Below, piece by piece: positions 1 to 11,223 of a stretch of DNA of 64,000 bases. The first letter of the stretch is position 1. Each line of letters starts with the position of its first letter. A model generated the notes under the pieces. It saw only the letters and a list, made by a program, of their open reading frames with translations, was not told the DNA's origin and made no database searches. Source of the stretch: Rhinopithecus roxellana. Its lineage: Eukaryota; Chordata; Mammalia; Primates; Cercopithecidae. The stretch is from NCBI RefSeq assembly GCF_007565055.1, contig NC_044560.1, positions 49,623,030 through 49,687,029 of the forward strand. The letters are read 5' to 3'. A program made the translations under genes and the position numbers.

Positions 1-1060
1 GAAATGCAAATCAAAACCACAATGAGATACCATCTCATGCCAGTTAGAATGGTGATTATTAAAAAGTTAAGAAATAACAGACGCTGGCATGGCTGTGAAG
101 AAATAGGAACACTTTTACACTGTTGGTGGAAATATAAATTAGTTCAACCATTGTGGAAGACAGTGTAGTGATTCCTCAGGGATCTGGAACCAGAATTACC
201 ATTTGATCCATCAATCCCATTATTATTATTATTATTATTAATTTTTTTTTTTTTTTTGAGACGGAGTCTCGCTCTGTCGCCCAGGCTGGAGTGCAGTGGC
301 CGGATCTCAGCTCACTGCAAGCTCCGCCTCCTGGGTTTACGCCATTCTCCTGCCTCAGCCTCCCGAGTAGCTGGGACTACAGGTGCCCACCACCTCGCCC
401 AGCTAGTTTTTTTGTATTTTTTTAGTAGAGACGGGGTTTCACCATGTTAGCCAGGATGGTCTTGATCTCCTGACCTTGTGATCCGCCCATCTCGGCCTCC
501 CAAAGTGCTGGGAAGCAATCCCATTATTAAGTATATATGCAAAGGAATATAAATCGTTCTACTATAAAGACACATGCACACGTATGTTTATTGCAGCACT
601 ATTTATAATAGCAAAGAAATGGAGCCAACCCAAAAGCCCATCAATGATAGACTGGATAAAGAAAACGTGGTACATATACGTCATCAAATACTATGCAGCC
701 ATAAAAAGGAATGAGATCATGTTTCTTTGCAGGGAGCCACCATCCTTAGCAAACTAACACAGGAACAGAAAACCAAACACCACATGTCCTCACTCATAAG
801 TGGGAGCTGGACAATGAGAACACGTGGGCACAGGGAGGGGAACAACACACACCGGGGCCTGTCATGGGAGGCAAGAGGTGGGAGAGCATCAGGACAAATA
901 GCTAATACATGCGGGGCTTAATACCTAGATGACGGGTTGGTAAGTGCAGCAAACCACCATGGCATATGTTTACCTATGTAGCAAACCTGCATGTTCTGCA
1001 CATGTATCCCAAACTTTAGGTAAAAAAAAAAAAAAAAGAAAAGAAAGAAAAAGAAAAGAA
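1..1060 (+). mobile_element. L1 (L1PA/PB-type) 3' end, sense, entering from left edge
   Basis: The sequence starts inside the ORF2 C-terminal region (the MQIKTTMRYH block, then a Cys/Trp-rich segment), carries the usual 'ggcatatgtttacctatgtagcaaacctgc' style 3' UTR, and ends in an A-rich tail from about 1021. The ORF2 frame is dead: a TAG interrupts the segment near 166. The element is split by an Alu at 226-513; the L1 sequence resumes exactly after it. It is the opposite orientation to the larger L1 at 2652-8841. Confidence 0.93.
226..513 (-). mobile_element. AluY of Old World monkey (AluYR) type, antisense, inserted in L1
   Basis: Reads as poly-T, then 'gagacggagtctcgctctgtcgccc' and ends at 'caaagtgctggga', so about 25 bases of the Alu 5' end are missing. 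A 14-bp target duplication (caatcccattatta) lies at 212-225 and 516-529. The Alu tail has grown a (TAA)n run, seen as (ATT)n at 226-240. The variants 'gtggccggatctcag' and 'ccacctcgcccagctagttttttt' are typical of macaque/baboon Alus, which is the main reason for calling the host a cercopithecid. Confidence 0.9.
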
Positions 1061-1147
1061 AAAATAGTTCTCAGTACCTAGATTTTTTCAGTGCATGTCA
1101 GCTGCTTATTATTCTACCTTGTGAGCTTCTTAAGGGCAAGGACTATG

Positions 1148-1410
1148 AATTCATTCATTCAACAAGCAATTACCAAGCATGTCCTATGTGCCAGGCACTG
1201 GATTTATAGAGATGGTTAGCACACTAGTACCTGACAACAGAGTCTAGTGGAGATCAATAGGTACATTTCTACAAATATGGACATGAGTCCTATGTGAGGT
1301 ATATAGAAGATAATAAGGGACCTCAGTGTTACAATGATTAATTTTGCCCAAGAGAGCCAAGAAGAATTCAACCTTGAAGTTGGAAAGGAATATACCAGAT
1401 TCAAAAGGCA
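1148..1410 (-). mobile_element. L2 LINE fragment, antisense
   Basis: 'tcattcattcaacaag' followed by 'tgtgccaggcactgg' and 'gagtctagtgg' matches the antisense 3' end of L2. It is diverged and has no coding potential. Confidence 0.6.
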
Positions 1411-2078
1411 TAGAGAGCTTTCTAGGGGAAGTGCATGTTAGATACCTATATCTATATATAGGAATATATATACCTAAATATATTCAAGATTGAACATATG
1501 TATACATATGGAAGATTGTTAAATCATCTCTGAGAGATATTTTAAATTTCCCATTATGACTACAGATTTGCTGATCTGTCAGTATTTGTTCTCTAAATTT
1601 TTAGTCAATATTAGGTAAATATAAGTTTATGATTGTTATATCTTCCTGGAGGAGGTTCTTTTCATTATTAACTAGTATTTTTTATTTCTACTAATGCTTT
1701 TTTTCTTAATTTGTTTTTGGTCAAATACTAATATTGTTACCAGCTTTATTTGATTCATATGTTACATCTTGTTTCATACAATTTAGTTTCAATCTTTGGG
1801 TCACTTTGTTTTGAATATGTCCCTTTCATGAAGTGTATAGCCAAATTACCTAAAAATCTAATATGATAATCTCTAGCTTTTAATAATAGAATTTAATTCA
1901 TTTACCGTTATTTTGATTACTACTTTTTGGGTATATTTTTACCATTTTATTTTGTGTTTCTTTTTTCTTCTTACTAATGCATATCATTTGATGATTCTTA
2001 AAACAAGTCTTTATAGGTAACAAATACACTTCTTATTTTGTGAATCTGAATATGGTTTTATTTTTCCTACTGCTTTTT
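1411..2078. other. AT-rich stretch with no recognised feature
   Basis: Very AT-rich sequence with TA-rich runs near 1450-1510. I see no repeat family, open frame or RNA gene I can support. Confidence 0.5.
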
Positions 2079-2492
2079 ATGGGTCTGAACTGTGTTTCTC
2101 CCCGACCCCCAAATTTATATGTTGAAGCTCTAATACCCAGTACCTTACAATGTGACTGTTTAGAGATAGAGCCTGTACAGGGGATGATTAAGTTAAAATG
2201 AGGCTGTTTGTGTAGGCCCAAATCGAATATGACCAGTGCCCTTTTAAGAAAAGGGATATTGGACACATAAAGAGACACCAGGGATGCCCATACATAGGGA
2301 AAAGACTATACGAGGGCACAATGAGAAGACAACCATTTGCAGGCCAAGACGAGAGGCCTTGGGAGAAACCCAAACTGCCAACACCTTGATCTTGGACTTC
2401 TAACCTGAAAGACTGTAAGAAAATAAATTTCTGTTGTTTAAGCCAGCTGGTCTGTGATATTTTGTTATAGCAGCCCTAGCAAACTCATACAC
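2079..2492 (+). mobile_element. MLT1-type MaLR solo LTR, sense
   Basis: Recognisable MLT1 landmarks in order: 'ttatatgttgaagctctaatacccag', 'atgtgactgtttagagatag', 'gaccagtgcccttttaagaa', 'cttgatcttggacttctaacct', 'aataaatttctgttgtttaagcca' and the end 'tagcaaactcatac'. The AATAAA-like signal lies in the 3' part. There is no internal region, so it is a solo LTR. Confidence 0.85.
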
Positions 2493-2651
2493 TCTTGAAT
2501 GACAGTAATGTAGGGTGTAGAAGTCTAAGTCAAATATTTTCCCCTCAAACACTTTGAAGATGTCTGTTTTCTTCTGGCAGAGATTGCTGCTCATGAATTA
2601 CTTGCTGTCAGACTCACTGTCATTCTGTGGTAGGTAATTTGTCCATTTTCT

Positions 2652-2890
2652 TTTTTTTTTTATTTTTTTATTATACTTTAAGTTCTAGGGTACATGTACA
2701 TAACGTGCAGGTTTGTTACACATGTATACTTGTGCCATGTTGGTGTGCTGCACCCATCAACTCGTCAGCACCCATCAATTCATCATTTATATCATGTATA
2801 ACTCCCAATGCAATCCCGTCCCCCTCCCCCTCCCCATGATAGGCCCCAGTGTGTGATGTTCCCCTTCCCGAGTCCAAGTGATCTCATTGT
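2652..2890 (-). other. L1 3' UTR with G-rich tract
   Basis: Follows the ORF2 stop. At about 2816-2836 the plus strand reads C-runs separated by single T (cccgtccccctccccctcccc), so the L1 RNA strand has four runs of three or more G, the polypurine/G-quadruplex-prone block known in primate L1 3' UTRs. The A-tail is seen as T's from 2651. Confidence 0.85.
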
Positions 2891-5800
2891 TCAGTTCCCA
2901 CCTATGAGTGAGAACATGTGGTGTGTGGTTTTCTCTTCTTGTGATAGTTTGCTAAGAATGATGGTTTCCAGCTGCATCCATGTCCCTACAAAGGACGCAA
3001 ACTCATCCTTTTTTATGGCTGCATAGTATTCCATGGTGTATATGTGCCACATTTTCTTAATCCAGTCTGTCACAGATGGACATTTGGGTTGATTCCAAGT
3101 CTTTGCTATTGTGAATAGTGCTGCAATAAACATACGTGTGCATGAGTCTTTGTAGTAGAATAATTTATAATCCTTTGGGTATATACCCAGTAGTGGGATG
3201 GCTGGGTCATATGGTACATCTAGTTCTCGATCCTTGAGGAATTGCCATACTGTTTTCCATAATGGTTGAACTAGTTTACAATCCCACCAACAGTGTAAAA
3301 GTGTTCCTATTTCTCCACATCCTCTCCAACACCTCTTGTTTCCTGATTTTTTAATGATTGCCGTTCTAACTGGTGTGAGATGGTATCTCGTTGTGGTTTT
3401 GATTTGCATTTCTCTGATGGCCAGTGATGATGAGCATTTTTTCATGTGTCTGTTGGCTGTATGGATGTCTTGTTTTGAGAAATGTCTGTTCATATCCTTT
3501 GCCCACTTTTTGATGGGGTTGTTTGTTTTTTTCTTGTATATTTGTTTGAGTTCTTTGTAGATTCTGGATATTAGCCCTTTGTCAGATGAGTAGATTGCAA
3601 AAATTTTCTCCCATTCTGTAGGTTGCCTGTTCACTCTGATGGTAGTTTCTTTTGCTGTGCAGAAGCTCTTTAGTTTAATTAGATCCCATTTGTCAATTTT
3701 GGCTTTTGCTGCCGTTGCTTTTGGTGTTTTAGACATGAAGTCCTTGCCCATGCCTATGTCCTGAATGGTACTACCTAGGTTTTCTTCTAGGGTTTTTATG
3801 GTATTAGGTCTAACATTTAAGTCTCTAATCCATCTTGAATTAAACTTCATATAAGGGGTAAGGAAAGGATCCAGTTTCAGCTTTGTACTTATGGCTAGCC
3901 AATTTTCCCAGCACCATTTATTAAATAGGGAATCCTTTCCCCATTTCTTGTTTCTCTCAGGTTTGTCAAAGATCAGATGGCTGTAGATGTGTGGTATTAT
4001 TTCTGAGGACTCTGTTCTGTTCCATTGGTCTATATCTCTGTTTTGGTACCAGTACCATGCTGTTTTGGTTACTGTAGCCTTATAGTATAGTTTGAAGTCA
4101 GGTAGCGTGACACCTCTAGCTTTGTCCTTTTGACTTAGGATTGTCTTGGCAATGCGGGCTCTTTTTTGGTTCCATATGAACTTTAAAGCAGTTTCTTCCA
4201 ATTCTGTGAAGAAACTCATTGGTAGCTTTCTGGGGATGGCATTGAATCTATAAATAACCTTGGGCAGTATGGCCATTTTCACGATATTGATTCTTCCTAT
4301 CCATGAGCATGGTATGTTCTTCCATTTGTTTGTGTCCTCTTTGATTTCACTGAGCAGTGGTTTGTAGTTCTCCTTGAAGAGGTCCTTTACATCCCTTGTA
4401 AGTTGGATTCCTAGGTATTTGATTCTCTTTGAAGCAATTGTGAATGGAAGTTCATTCCTGATTTGGCTCTCTGTTTGTCTGTTACTGGTGTATAAGAATG
4501 CTTGTGATTTTTGCATGTTAATTTTGTATCCTGAGACTTTGCTGAAGTTGCTCATCAGCTTAACGAGATTTTGGACTGAGACAATGGGGTTTTCTAAATA
4601 CACAATCATGTCATCTGCAAACAGGGACAATTTGACTTCTTCTTTTCCTAACTGAATACCCTTGATTTCTTTCTCTTGCCTGATTGCCCTAGCCAGAACT
4701 TCCAACACTATGTTGAATAGAAGTGGTGAGAGAGGGCATCCCTGTCTTGTGCCAGTTTTCAAAGGGAATTTTTCCAGTTTTTGCCCATTCAGTATGATAT
4801 TAGCTGTGGGTTTGTCATAAATAGCTCTTATTATTTTGAGGTACGTTCCATCAATACCGAATTTATTGAGCGTTTTTAGCATGAAGGGCTGTTGAATTTT
4901 GTCAAAAGCTTTTTCTGCATCTATTGAGATAATCATGTGGTTCTTGTCTTTGGTTCTGTTTATATGCTGGATTAGGTTTATTGATTTGCGAATGTTGAAC
5001 CAGCCTTGCATCCCAGGGATGAAGCCCACTTGATCATGGTGGATAAGCTTTTGGATGTGCTGCTGAATCCGGTTTGCCAGTATTTTATTGAGGATTTTTG
5101 CATCGATGTTCATCAGGGATATTGGTCTAAAATTCTCTTTTTTTGTTGTGTCTCTGCCAGGCTTTGGTATCAGGATGATGTTGGCCTCATAAAAGGAGTT
5201 AGGGAGGATACCCTCTTTTTCTATTGATTGGAATAGTTTCAGAAGGAATGGTACCAGCTCCTCCTTGTACCTCTGGTAGAATTCAGCTGTGAATCCATCT
5301 GGTCCTGGACTTTTTTTGGTGGGTAGGCTATTAATTACTGCCTCAATTTCAGAGCCTGTTATTGGTCTATTCAGGGATTCAACTTCTTCCTGGTTTAGTC
5401 TTGGGAGAGTGTAAGTGTCCAGGAAATTATCCATTTCTTCTAGATTTTCTAGCTGATTTGCATAGAGGCGTTTATAGTATTCTCTGATGGTAGTTTGTAT
5501 TTCTGTGGGGTCAGTGGTGATATCGCCTTTATCATTTTTTATTGCGTCTGTTTGATTCCTCTCTCTTTTCCTCTTTATTAGTCCTGCTAGCGGTCTGTCA
5601 ATTTTGTTGATCTTTTCAAAAAACCAACTCCTGAAACCAACTCCTGGATTCATTGATTTTTTGGAGGGTTTTTTGTGTCTCTATCTCCTTCAGTTCTGCT
5701 CTGATCTTAGTTATTTCTTGCCTTCTGCTAGTTTTTGAATGTGTTTGCTCTTGCCTCTCTAGTTCTTTTAATTGTGATGTTAGAGTGTCAATTTTAGATC

Positions 5801-6730
5801 TTTCCTGCTTTCTCTTGTGGGCATTTAGTGCTATAAATTTCCCTCTACACACTGCTTTAAATGTGTCCTAGAGATTCTGGTAAGTTGTATCTTTGTTCTC
5901 ATTGGTTTCAAAGAACATCTTTATTTCTGCTTTCATTTTGTTATGTACCCAGTAGTCATTCAGGAGCAGGTTGTTCAGTTTCCATGTAGTTGAGCGGTTT
6001 TGATTGAGTTTCTTAGTCCTGAGTTCTAGTTTGATTGCACTGTGGTCTGAGAGACAGTTTGTTATAATTTCTGTTCTTTTACATGTGCTGAGGAGTGCTT
6101 TACTTCCAATTATGTGGTCAGTTTTGGAATAAGTGTGATGTGGTGCTGAGAAGAATGTATATTCTGTTGATTTGGGGTGGACAGTTCTATAGATGTCTAT
6201 TAGGTCCGCTTGGTGCAGAGATGAGTTCAATTCCTGGATATCCTTGTTAACTTTCTATTTCATTGATCTGTCTAATGTTGACAGTGGAGTGTTGAAGTCT
6301 CCCATTATTATTGTATGGAGTCTAAGTCTCTTTGTAAGTTTCTAAGGACTTGCTTTATGAATCTGGGTGCTCCTGTATTGGGTGCATATATATTTAGGAT
6401 AGTTAGCTCTTCCTGTTGAATTGATCCCTTTACCATTATGTAATGGCCTTCTTTGTCTCTTTTGATCTTTGATGGTTTAAAGTCTGTTTTATCAGAGACT
6501 AGGATTGCAACCCCTGCTTTTTTTTGTTCTCCATTTGCTTGGTAGATCTTCCTCCATCCCTTTATTTTGAGCCTATGTATGTCTCTGCATGTGAGATGGG
6601 TCTCCTGAATACAGCAGACTGATGGGTCTTGACTCTTTATCCAGTTTGCCAGTCTGTGTCTTTTAATTGGAGCATTTAGTCCATTTATATTTAAGGTTAA
6701 TATTGTTATGTGTGAACTTGATCCTGCCAT
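2891..6730 (-). pseudogene. L1 ORF2 (endonuclease-reverse transcriptase), broken copy
   Basis: In an intact L1 this ORF encodes the ORF2p endonuclease/reverse transcriptase that carries out target-primed reverse transcription. Visible parts: an AP-endonuclease-like N-terminus (MAGSSSHITILTLNINGLNA at 6730 down), then RT with the FADD active-site motif at codons 345-348 of the open 2891-5653 frame (about 4610-4621), and a Cys-rich domain (C-x3-C-x7-H-x4-C, codons 775-792). Lesions: a one-base deletion near 6312 ends the first frame at 6308; TAG at 6255-6257; TAG at 5868-5870 replacing a conserved Trp; and a 13-bp tandem duplication at 5621-5646 that shifts frame. Downstream, 920 codons stay open to a normal stop at 2891-2893. 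No intact ORF2p can be made. Confidence 0.95.
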
Positions 6731-6793
6731 TATGATATTAACTGGTTATTTTGCTCGTTAGTTGATGCAGTTTCTTCCTGGCCTCGATGGTCT

Positions 6794-7809
6794 TTACATT
6801 TTGGCATGTTTTTGCAATAGCTGGTACCGGTTGTTCCTTTCCATGTTTAGGGCTTCCTTCAGGGTCTCTTGTAAGGCAGGCCTGGTGGTGACAAAATCTC
6901 TAAGCATTTGCTTATCTGTAAAGGATTTTATTTCTCCTTCACTTATGAAACTTAGTTTGTCTGGATATGAAATTCTGGGTTGAAAATTCTTTTCTTTAAG
7001 AAGTTGAATATTGGCCCCCACTCTCTTCTGGCTTGTAGAGTTTCTGCCGAGAGATCTGCTGTTAGTCTGATGGGCTTCCCTTTGTGGGTAACCCGACCTT
7101 TCTCTCTGGCTGCCCTTAAGATTTTTTCCTTCATTTTAACTTTGGTGAATCTGGCAATTATGTGTCTTGGAGTTGCTCTTCTGGAGGAGTATCTTTGTGG
7201 CGTTCTCTGTATTTCCTGAATTTGAATGTTGGCCTGCCCTACTAGGTTGGGGAAGTTCTCCTGGATGATATCCTGAAGAGTGTTTTCCAACTTGGTTCCA
7301 TTTTCTCCCTCACTTTCAGGCACCCCAATCAGACGTAGATTTGGTCTTTTTACATAATCCCATACTTCTTGCAGGCTTTGTTCATTTCTTTTTCTTCTTT
7401 TTTCTTTTGGTTTCTCTTCTCACTTCATTTCATTCATTTGATCCTCAATCGCTGATACTCTTTCTTCCAGTTGATCGAGTCGGTTACTGAAGCTTGTGCA
7501 TTTGTCACATATTTCTCGTGTCATGGTTTTCATCTCTGTCATTTCGTTTATGACCTTCTCTGCATTAATTAGTCTAGCTGTCAATTCTTCCACTCTTTTT
7601 TCAAGATTTTTAGTTTCTTTGCGCTGGGTACGTAATTCCTCGTTTAGCTCTGAGAAGTTTGATGGACTGAAGCCTTCTTCTCTCATCTCATCAAAGTCAT
7701 TCTTTGACCAGCTTTGATCCGTTGCTGGCGATGGGCTGCGCTCCTTTGCAGGGGGAGATGCACTCTTATTTTTTGAATTTCCAGCTTTTCTGCCCTGCTT
7801 TTTCCCCAT
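6794..7809 (-). pseudogene. L1 ORF1 (RNA-binding coiled-coil protein), broken copy
   Basis: ORF1p is the trimeric nucleic-acid chaperone of L1 RNPs. The minus-strand frame begins with ATG at 7809 (MGKKQGRKAGNSKNKSASPP), followed by the heptad-rich coiled coil (for example KNLEKRVEELTARLINAEK). A TGA at 7420-7422 ends this 129-codon part, apparently a CGA-to-TGA change. The RRM/CTD part continues in the same frame from about 7323, then a one-base deletion near 7005 shifts frame. The C-terminus (RISYPDKLSFISEGEIK...) is found in the new frame, ending at a normal stop at 6794. Length without lesions would match the family's roughly 338 residues. Confidence 0.93.
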
Positions 7810-8841
7810 CTTTGTGGTTTTATCTGTCTCCGGTCTTTGATGATGGTGACGTACTGATGGGGTTTTGGTATAGGTGTTCTTCCTGTTTGATAGTTTTCCT
7901 TCTGACAGTCAGGACCCTCAGCTGTAGGTCTGTTGGAGATTGCTTGAGGTCCACTCCAGACCCTGTTTGCCTGGGTATCAGCAGCAGAGGTTGCAGAAGA
8001 TAGAATATTGCTGAACAGCGAGTGTACCTGTCTGATTCTTACTTTGGAAGCTTCCTCTCAGGGGTGTACTCCACCCTGTGAGGTGTGGGGTGTCAGACTG
8101 CCCCTAGTGGGGGATGTCTCCCAGTTAGGCTACTCAGGGGTCAGGGACCCACTTGAGCAGGCAGTCTGTCCCTTCTCAGATCTCAACCTCCATGTTGGGA
8201 GATCCACTGCTCTCTTCAAAGCTGTCAGACAGAGTCGTTTGCATATGCAGAGGTTCTGCTGCTTTTTTGTTGTTGTTGTTTAGCTGTGCCCTGTCCCCAG
8301 AGGTGGAGTCTACAGAGACAGGCAGGTTTCCTTGAGCTGCTGTGAGCTCCACCCAGTTCGAGCTTCCCAGCGGCTTTGTTTACCTACTTAAGCCTCAACA
8401 ATGGCGGGTGCCCCTCCCCCAGCCTCGCTGCCGCCTTGCGGTTAGATGGCAGACTGCTGTGCTAGCAATGAGGGAGGCTCCGTGGGCGTGGGACCCTCCC
8501 GGCCAGGTGTGGGATATATTCTCCTGGTGTGCCTGTTTGCTTAAAGCGCAGTATTGGGGTGGGAGTTACCCAATTTTCCAGGTGTTGTGTGACTCAGTTC
8601 CCCTAGCTAGGAAAAGGGATTCCCTTCCCCCTTGCGCTTTCCAGGTGAGGCGATGCCTCACCCTGCTTCAGCTCTCGCTGGTCGGGCTGCAGCAGCTGAC
8701 CAGCACCAATTGTCCGGCACTCCCTAGTGAGATGACCCCAGTACCTCAGTTGAAAATGCAGAAATCACCGGTCTTCTGTGTCGCTTGCGCTTGGAGTTGG
8801 AGACTGGAGCTGTTCCTATTTGGCCATCTTGCTCCGCCCTC
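7810..8841 (-). promoter_or_regulatory. L1 5' UTR with internal promoter region
   Basis: About 1 kb of GC-richer sequence upstream of ORF1, ending in the conserved L1 start (reverse complement 'ggccatcttgctccgcc'). Intact primate L1 5' UTRs hold a sense Pol II promoter (YY1 site at the extreme 5' end; GGCCATCTT is visible at 8822-8830) and an antisense promoter. Activity of this copy cannot be judged from sequence. Confidence 0.75.
8401..8445 (+). pseudogene. L1 ORF0-like antisense ORF, truncated at codon 15
   Basis: Primate L1 5' UTRs carry a short antisense ORF, ORF0, beginning MAGAPPPASLPP. Here the same start is visible (atggcgggtgcccctccccc at 8401), but codon 15 is TAG (8443-8445), so only 14 residues are encoded. 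A single T-to-A change in a TTG codon would explain it, with no frameshift. ORF0 identification rests on memory of the published human sequence. Confidence 0.6.
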
Positions 8842-8853
8842 TGTTCATTTTCT

Positions 8854-9379
8854 ATAGTAGGTTTGAAGATATTCTTTGTATCCATGATACTGTGCACTTT
8901 TTATGTCAGTATAGTTCTATTTTTATTTATCTTTTGGCCCTCTTGTGTTTTCAGTCTCAGTCCAGTGGTCTATTTTCTATGCTGAAAAATTTTCATTATT
9001 GTCTTTTCAGATACTGCTTTTCCACCCTTCTCTAGAAGTGAGCCAATCATAGTTAGCTTGGCTCAAGTCCTAGTTGCACAGCTGTTCTGCTCCCTGCTGG
9101 AGCTTTACAGAAACTCCAACCCTGGGCAACAGGTGGTGTAACATTAAGCCTCCTTTTGTGGATAGGAGAGTCCTCCCCTAGATGCTCAGTTTTAGTGCAT
9201 GCCAGTCAGTCTGGTTCCCTGCCACATTTGGTTCTCAATGCCCCAGAAATTCAACTGCCAGCTGTCTTGGATAGTTAGGTGAAGAGCCTTGAGGAGCACA
9301 CCTTTGGCTCCCTGATTACTGCTATGTGTTTTCTTTTATTTGTAGATCACAGAGATGCTTATCTTTCTTTCTTTTAACT
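8854..9379. other. No recognised feature
   Basis: Unique-looking sequence after the L1 5' end. No repeat family or convincing exon was recognised. Confidence 0.4.
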
Positions 9380-9525
9380 GTGATTTTCAGAAACCTTTTA
9401 TTTTAAAATAATTTTGGACTTACAGAAGACTTTCAGAGAGAGTATAGAAAGTTCCCATATACCTTTCACACAACTTATCCTAATGTTAACATCTTATATA
9501 ACACAGTTAGGTTTTTAAATTTTTG
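9380..9525 (-). mobile_element. L1M 3'-end fragment, antisense
   Basis: 'ttttaaaataattttggacttacag' and 'aaagttcccatata' then 'cctaatgttaacatcttatat' are the antisense of the 3' terminus of old L1M elements. The same motif occurs at about 12650. Confidence 0.7.
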
Positions 9526-9644
9526 CTTTTTTGTACTGAATATTTGACACTCAAAGGCAATGGAAGCGTGAATGCACTGAGCCACCTTGACCAAAAGCTC
9601 TAAGCCAGAAATGTTCCCATTGATTAGCTGTTTAATCATCCATC

Positions 9645-9990
9645 CATTCATTCAACAAGAATGTCTTCAGCTTATGATGTTAGCACTGTCCTAGGCACAA
9701 AGAACATGGCAGTAAACAGACCAGGCAAACATTCCTGTCCCTGTGTTGTTAAAATGTTAGTGTTAGAGATAGACATAAAGAATACAAAAATGGTAAAATC
9801 TATAGTGTATTAAATAGAGGTAAATGCTTAGGAGAAAAGGAAAGCATGGGGAGAGGATAAGAAGTGTTAGGGGATAGTGGGGGATTGTTTGCAGTATTCA
9901 GTCTGAGCCTGGGAAGGCCTCTTTGAGAAGGACAATTGAATGAATACCTAGACAAGTGTGGGCGTGAGCTGCACAAATATCAGGGGAAAA
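9645..9990 (-). mobile_element. L2 LINE fragment, antisense
   Basis: 'cattcattcaacaagaatg', 'actgtcctaggcaca', 'gcagtaaacagaccaggcaaac' and 'gggaaggcctctttgagaagg' follow antisense L2 order. Confidence 0.7.
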
Positions 9991-10004
9991 CAGTCCTCCA
10001 AGTA

Positions 10005-10145
10005 ACCATGAGAACTAGGCATTATAACCACAAGGAAACAGATTTAGAGGAATTAAGAAACTTGCTTCTGCATACAGCCAATAAATGGAAGAACTGTGAT
10101 TTGAATCCAGGTCTTCCTGACCCCAGAGCTTGTGCTGTTATCTAG
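10005..10145 (-). mobile_element. MIR SINE, antisense
   Basis: Antisense MIR core: 'aaggaaacagatttagaggaatta', 'cttgcttctgcatacagcc', 'tttgaatccaggtcttcctgac', 'agagcttgtgctgtta'. Confidence 0.75.
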
Positions 10146-11084
10146 GTAGCTAAGCACAGATTTACAAAGAGTCATGTATATACCTTCAAAGGGTGCATTC
10201 TGGTCCTTTTACTCACGTAACAGTACAAATCCATGGTGTTCTCATAAACCTTTCAAGAAAACCCTAGAAATCTATTTACAGAGTACTTGAGGTTTTTCAA
10301 CAAGTTGTTTTTGTTGAACTAGCTGAGCATCATAAAATATGACTTTGACCTTTCCAGCCAGTGGTCCAGGAGCTGGAGTGGTTATGGCCAGTCTGGAAGG
10401 TGGCCAGTGCCTCTGTGCAGGGCAGCTCATTTGTCAGCTCCCACACCAATAGGAAAGCTAATAATTCTTCTCTAGAGTGTTTGTTCTTATTTTGCTACCT
10501 TTGAGCACTCATATCATCCACTTTTCTTCAAAATATTTCATGGAAAAGAGCCTTTATGAGTAAACCCTACTGATTCTTACAAAGCAGAGAGACAACCAGT
10601 TTATGTTAGGGTTTGGACTATAGGGGATTTTAAAGGACAGCACATATAATTTGTTCTTTAGAAGCCATGTAACAATATTAACCTGTGCCCAAGAGGAGAT
10701 CTCGTGGGGTCGTTTTAGTGTTTGTAAGACTCTCTTGAAGTGTTTAAACGTAGATTCCTGAGCCCGACCTTCAGGAATGGGATTCAAGTCATCAAGGATG
10801 ATAAGGCATCTGTCTATTCAGCACTTGTCCCTCCCACAAGTGACCTTCTTTTTGGTTCAGAAGGTCAAATGCAGATTCCTCCTGAAGAAATTAATGGCCT
10901 CTCCAGGATAGACCCCAGCCTACCTAACCAAAGATTTATTAATTTTGTCACTGTCATCCCTCCTCCATGCTCCTTGTTCCTTACTCCTTCCCTTCATCAT
11001 CCCATGTACATACGTCCTGACCATGGCACACTAGTTCCTATTTCCTTGAACTTTTCCACTCATATAGTTTTGTTCCAGTGAGTT
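10146..11084. other. No recognised feature
   Basis: About 940 bp without a repeat I can name or a supported gene. Short ORFs at 10554-10787 (-) and 10740-11081 (+) overlap on opposite strands and show no domain or motif. Confidence 0.4.
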
Positions 11085-11200
11085 GAGTTCCTTGCCTGAA
11101 AAGCTTTTTCTCTCATCCTTGTATGTCAAGTTCCCACTCCTTGTTCAAGACTCCATTCACCCTATAAGCCTTCCTAATATTTCAGCTAAAATTAATTCTT
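11085..11200 (+). mobile_element. L2-like fragment, sense (weak)
   Basis: 'tccttgcctgaaaagctttttctctc' and 'cccactccttgttcaagactcc' resemble the sense L2 3' region. Short and diverged. Confidence 0.4.
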
Positions 11201-11223
11201 CCCTTTTTGTGTTTCCATAGTTT

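Larger units (their letters stand above)
2640..8853 (-). mobile_element. Near full-length L1PA-type LINE, antisense, with TSDs
   Basis: The body runs from the poly-T (3' tail) at about 2652 to the 5' terminus at about 8841, where 'ggccatcttgctccgccc' is the reverse complement of the L1 start. Imperfect target duplications flank it: tgtccattttct at 2640-2651 and tgttcattttct at 8842-8853. Order on the minus strand is 5' UTR (8841-7810), ORF1 (7809-6794), a 63-bp spacer, ORF2 (6730-2891) and 3' UTR (2890-2652). Both ORFs carry only a few lesions, so it is a fairly young but dead copy. Confidence 0.95.

Noticed and set aside
256..450. Alu-derived ORFs (also 22256-22511, 25954-26228, 29953-30379, 55539-55851)
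   Set aside because: Antisense Alu translations (SPRLECSG... pattern) are well-known artefacts.
3336..5227. Plus-strand ORFs opposite L1 ORF2
   Set aside because: Antisense shadows of the L1 coding sequence with no independent support.
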